Of a stretch of DNA of 64,000 nt, positions 61,975-64,000 are shown in pieces. A program made the translations under genes and the position numbers. The notes under the pieces are model-generated. The model searched no databases. It had not been told where the DNA came from and saw nothing but the letters and a program-made list of their open reading frames with translations. Every line of letters begins with the position of its first letter. Positions within the stretch are counted from its first letter, which is position 1. This DNA comes from an uncultured Alphaproteobacteria bacterium (lineage in GTDB: Bacteria > Pseudomonadota > Alphaproteobacteria > Rhodobacterales > Rhodobacteraceae): contig CACNDI010000008.1 of the NCBI GenBank assembly GCA_902619165.1, forward strand, positions 1-64,000, written 5' to 3'.

Positions 61975-62889
61975 TCACAATGATTTTTGGTTTTTGTGGC
62001 TCTTTAGCTTCAGGATGCCAGATGCCAAAAATACACCGATGGCTACCAGAAAAATGCCGACCATCTTAATTACTGGCACAGTCTCATTTAAAAACATAAT
62101 TCCTCCCAGCATTGCAAGTATTGGCGTTAACGCACCAAAGGCTCCCATCTCCGATGCTCCTATTAATCGAACCCCGTAATTGAAAAGAATGGTAGCTAAA
62201 ATACCGATTATTAAACTTTGTATGACTATAGTCATGCCTATATCCAATGCAGATACATTGTTGAAGTTTACTCTTCCTGTGAGAAGTAGTATTGGAACTA
62301 TAAATAGAGTGCCCCAAAACAAACCTATCAGAAGACCGTGAAGAGGAGTAAGCCCACTTTGCCGAAAAATAACTGAATAGACAGCAAATAACCCAGATCC
62401 AATAAGAAAAAGAATATGGCCCCTCCAAACTCCTTCGTCAGAATCAAATAGAATTTGCCATAAACCAACTAATAGCGCCCCAATAAGAATAACAAACAAG
62501 CCAGCTCGACGTATTTGGTCTAACTTTTCACCTAAAATCAAAAAAGCAGCTAATGCAGTCCAGAAAGGTAGCATGCCGGGAGCAAGCACACCACCGTCGG
62601 ACGCTGGTGCAAACGATAGTCCACTTGAAACAATGTATGGGAAAATAGCACTAGCACCAATCATCAACATTCCAGCTTTTATCCAAGACAGACCTCTGGG
62701 GATCAAATCATATTTGATCATAAAAGGCGCCATGATCAAGGTACTCGGTACTAGTCTCAAAAATAAAACCTCCTCAACAGTAAAGTTAGTGCTTACAGAA
62801 AATCTAGTAGCAACTATGAAAACAGCCCAAATAGAAACTGTCATTAAAGCAACGATAATTCCTAAATATCGACGATCTAAATTAAGCAT
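61975..62889 (-). CDS. EamA/DMT-family transporter
   Basis: About ten TM segments; GASEMGAFGALTPILAMLGGIMFLNE. Confidence 0.88.
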   Translation of the reverse strand: MLNLDRRYLGIIVALMTVSIWAVFIVATRFSVSTNFTVEEVLFLRLVPSTLIMAPFMIKYDLIPRGLSWIKAGMLMIGASAIFPYIVSSGLSFAPASDGGVLAPGMLPFWTALAAFLILGEKLDQIRRAGLFVILIGALLVGLWQILFDSDEGVWRGHILFLIGSGLFAVYSVIFRQSGLTPLHGLLIGLFWGTLFIVPILLLTGRVNFNNVSALDIGMTIVIQSLIIGILATILFNYGVRLIGASEMGAFGALTPILAMLGGIMFLNETVPVIKMVGIFLVAIGVFLASGILKLKSHKNQKSL

Positions 62890-63003
62890 GAGTTATTTCT
62901 ATATGTATTCAATGAACTTTCTAGGTTTATTTTAAAAATTAGTTGCACTCTTATGGTTAAAGGCTACATACTCGGAAGTATTTTAGGTTTAGAAAGGTGC
63001 TAA

Positions 63004-63420
63004 ATGAATATAGATGGGACATGTCTATGTGGACAAATTCAGTTTGAGGCGAATATTGACCCCGAAACAACAACAATTTGTCACTGTACGGATTGTCAAA
63101 TAAATTCTGGCACTGCATTTGGTTATGTCGTTGGTGCTGTTAATGATAGCTTCAATCTCTTAAAAGGAGAATTGAGCTTTTATATTAAATTAGCAGATAG
63201 TGGTGCAAAACGTGAGTTGGCATTTTGTGGAAAGTGTGGAACAAGAATTTATGCTAAACCTGAAAATGGAAAGTCAGGTTTTTTTGGGTTGAGAGTTGGG
63301 ACGATTAGACAAAGAAAGAGCCTTCATCCTAAGAGGCAAGCGTGGAAAAAATCTTGCTTGGACTGGGCGCAAGGAATAAAAACGGATCAGACATTTGAGA
63401 CACAGCCAAAACTAAACTAA
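63004..63420 (+). CDS. GFA (glutathione-dependent formaldehyde-activating enzyme-like) family protein
   Basis: GTCLCGQIQFEANIDPETTTICHCTDCQINSGTAFGYVV...FCGKCGTRIYAKP. Confidence 0.92.
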   Translation: MNIDGTCLCGQIQFEANIDPETTTICHCTDCQINSGTAFGYVVGAVNDSFNLLKGELSFYIKLADSGAKRELAFCGKCGTRIYAKPENGKSGFFGLRVGTIRQRKSLHPKRQAWKKSCLDWAQGIKTDQTFETQPKLN

Positions 63421-63453
63421 AATAAAGTTTATTGAGAGCATTGAGGTTGAACA

Positions 63454-63744
63454 ATGAAAAAAGGCTATCTTATTGGACAAATCACAATTACAGATCCAAA
63501 AAAATATCAACAATACGCCTCCGAAACAGAAAAAATAATAAAAAGTTTTGGGGGTAGGTACCTAATAAGAGGTGGCGATCAATTTATTGCTGAAGGAACT
63601 CCACAGGGTAATCGTGATGTAGTAGTTGAATTTGATACGTTAGAAAAAGCAAGGCAATTCTATGAGTCAGAAGAGTACGCAAAAATAATTGATATTCGTA
63701 AAGAAAACTCAACAGGATATATTCTTTTGGTAGAGGGGTATTAA
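63454..63744 (+). CDS. DUF1330 family protein
   Basis: GYLIGQITITDPKKYQQYASETEKIIKSFGGRYLIRGG...VVVEFDTLEKARQFYESEEYAKI. Confidence 0.9.
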   Translation: MKKGYLIGQITITDPKKYQQYASETEKIIKSFGGRYLIRGGDQFIAEGTPQGNRDVVVEFDTLEKARQFYESEEYAKIIDIRKENSTGYILLVEGY

Positions 63745-63813
63745 TTTTAAATATGTTGCTAAATATTTTAAAATAGTCCATTAGTTGGACTAGTTTCCGT
63801 TTATAGCAACAAT

Positions 63814-64000
63814 ATGACCTCTTCATCAAAAAAAGGAATAATCACTCTGATTATAGCAACATTCTTTCTTGCATTGATGGATGGTATGTCGCGGTATATG
63901 GCCGAACTTTATGATGTATTAAACATCAATATGTTCCGATTTTGGCTAATCGGAAGTTTCGTGATTTTAGTCAGCTTAAGAGGACGGGGTGTTTTACCCT
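63814..64000 (+). CDS. EamA/DMT-family transporter, N-terminal part (truncated by window edge)
   Basis: MTSSSKKGIITLIIATFFLALMDGMSRYMAELYDVLNINMFRFWLIGSFVILVSLRGRGVLP.. open to the edge. Confidence 0.7.
   Translation, partial: MTSSSKKGIITLIIATFFLALMDGMSRYMAELYDVLNINMFRFWLIGSFVILVSLRGRGVLP

Noticed and set aside
1-64000. CRISPR arrays, insertion sequences, integrases, prophage or toxin-antitoxin modules
   Set aside because: No direct-repeat/spacer pattern, transposase, integrase or phage structural motif seen; the MazG-like protein alone is not evidence for a TA module or phage.

Overview
This is an AT-rich chromosomal window, most consistent with a marine alphaproteobacterium (inferred from gene content). 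It is densely packed and I see no CRISPR array, IS element or prophage. Main blocks: (i) one-carbon and amino-acid metabolism: a soluble Mo/W formate dehydrogenase (fused NuoE/NuoF-like beta subunit plus a Cys-type alpha subunit), tRNA-Arg(UCG), an MttB-family methyltransferase, gcvT-gcvH-gcvP behind a tandem glycine riboswitch, and a homocysteine methyltransferase-like protein; (ii) a signalling operon with a 2068-aa cytosolic-looking hybrid histidine kinase (about 12 PAS-like units, HisKA/HATPase, two REC), a single-domain REC and a REC-class III cyclase; (iii) two cyclase-TPR paralogs; (iv) an oligopeptide ABC system whose ATPase has a paralog just off the left edge; (v) light and DNA repair genes (BLUF, photolyase with a DUF2805/TIGR03643-type partner); (vi) many small transport and catabolic genes. 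Points worth a second look: the PAS-array phosphorelay ending in a cyclase with an altered active site; two genes (apt and a VOC protein) interrupted only by in-frame nonsense codons; two matching 14-bp palindromes upstream of a DUF1127 gene; paralogous ABC ATPase tails with patchy identity; and several small uncharacterised gene pairs. All family assignments come from reading motifs by eye. No database search was run.
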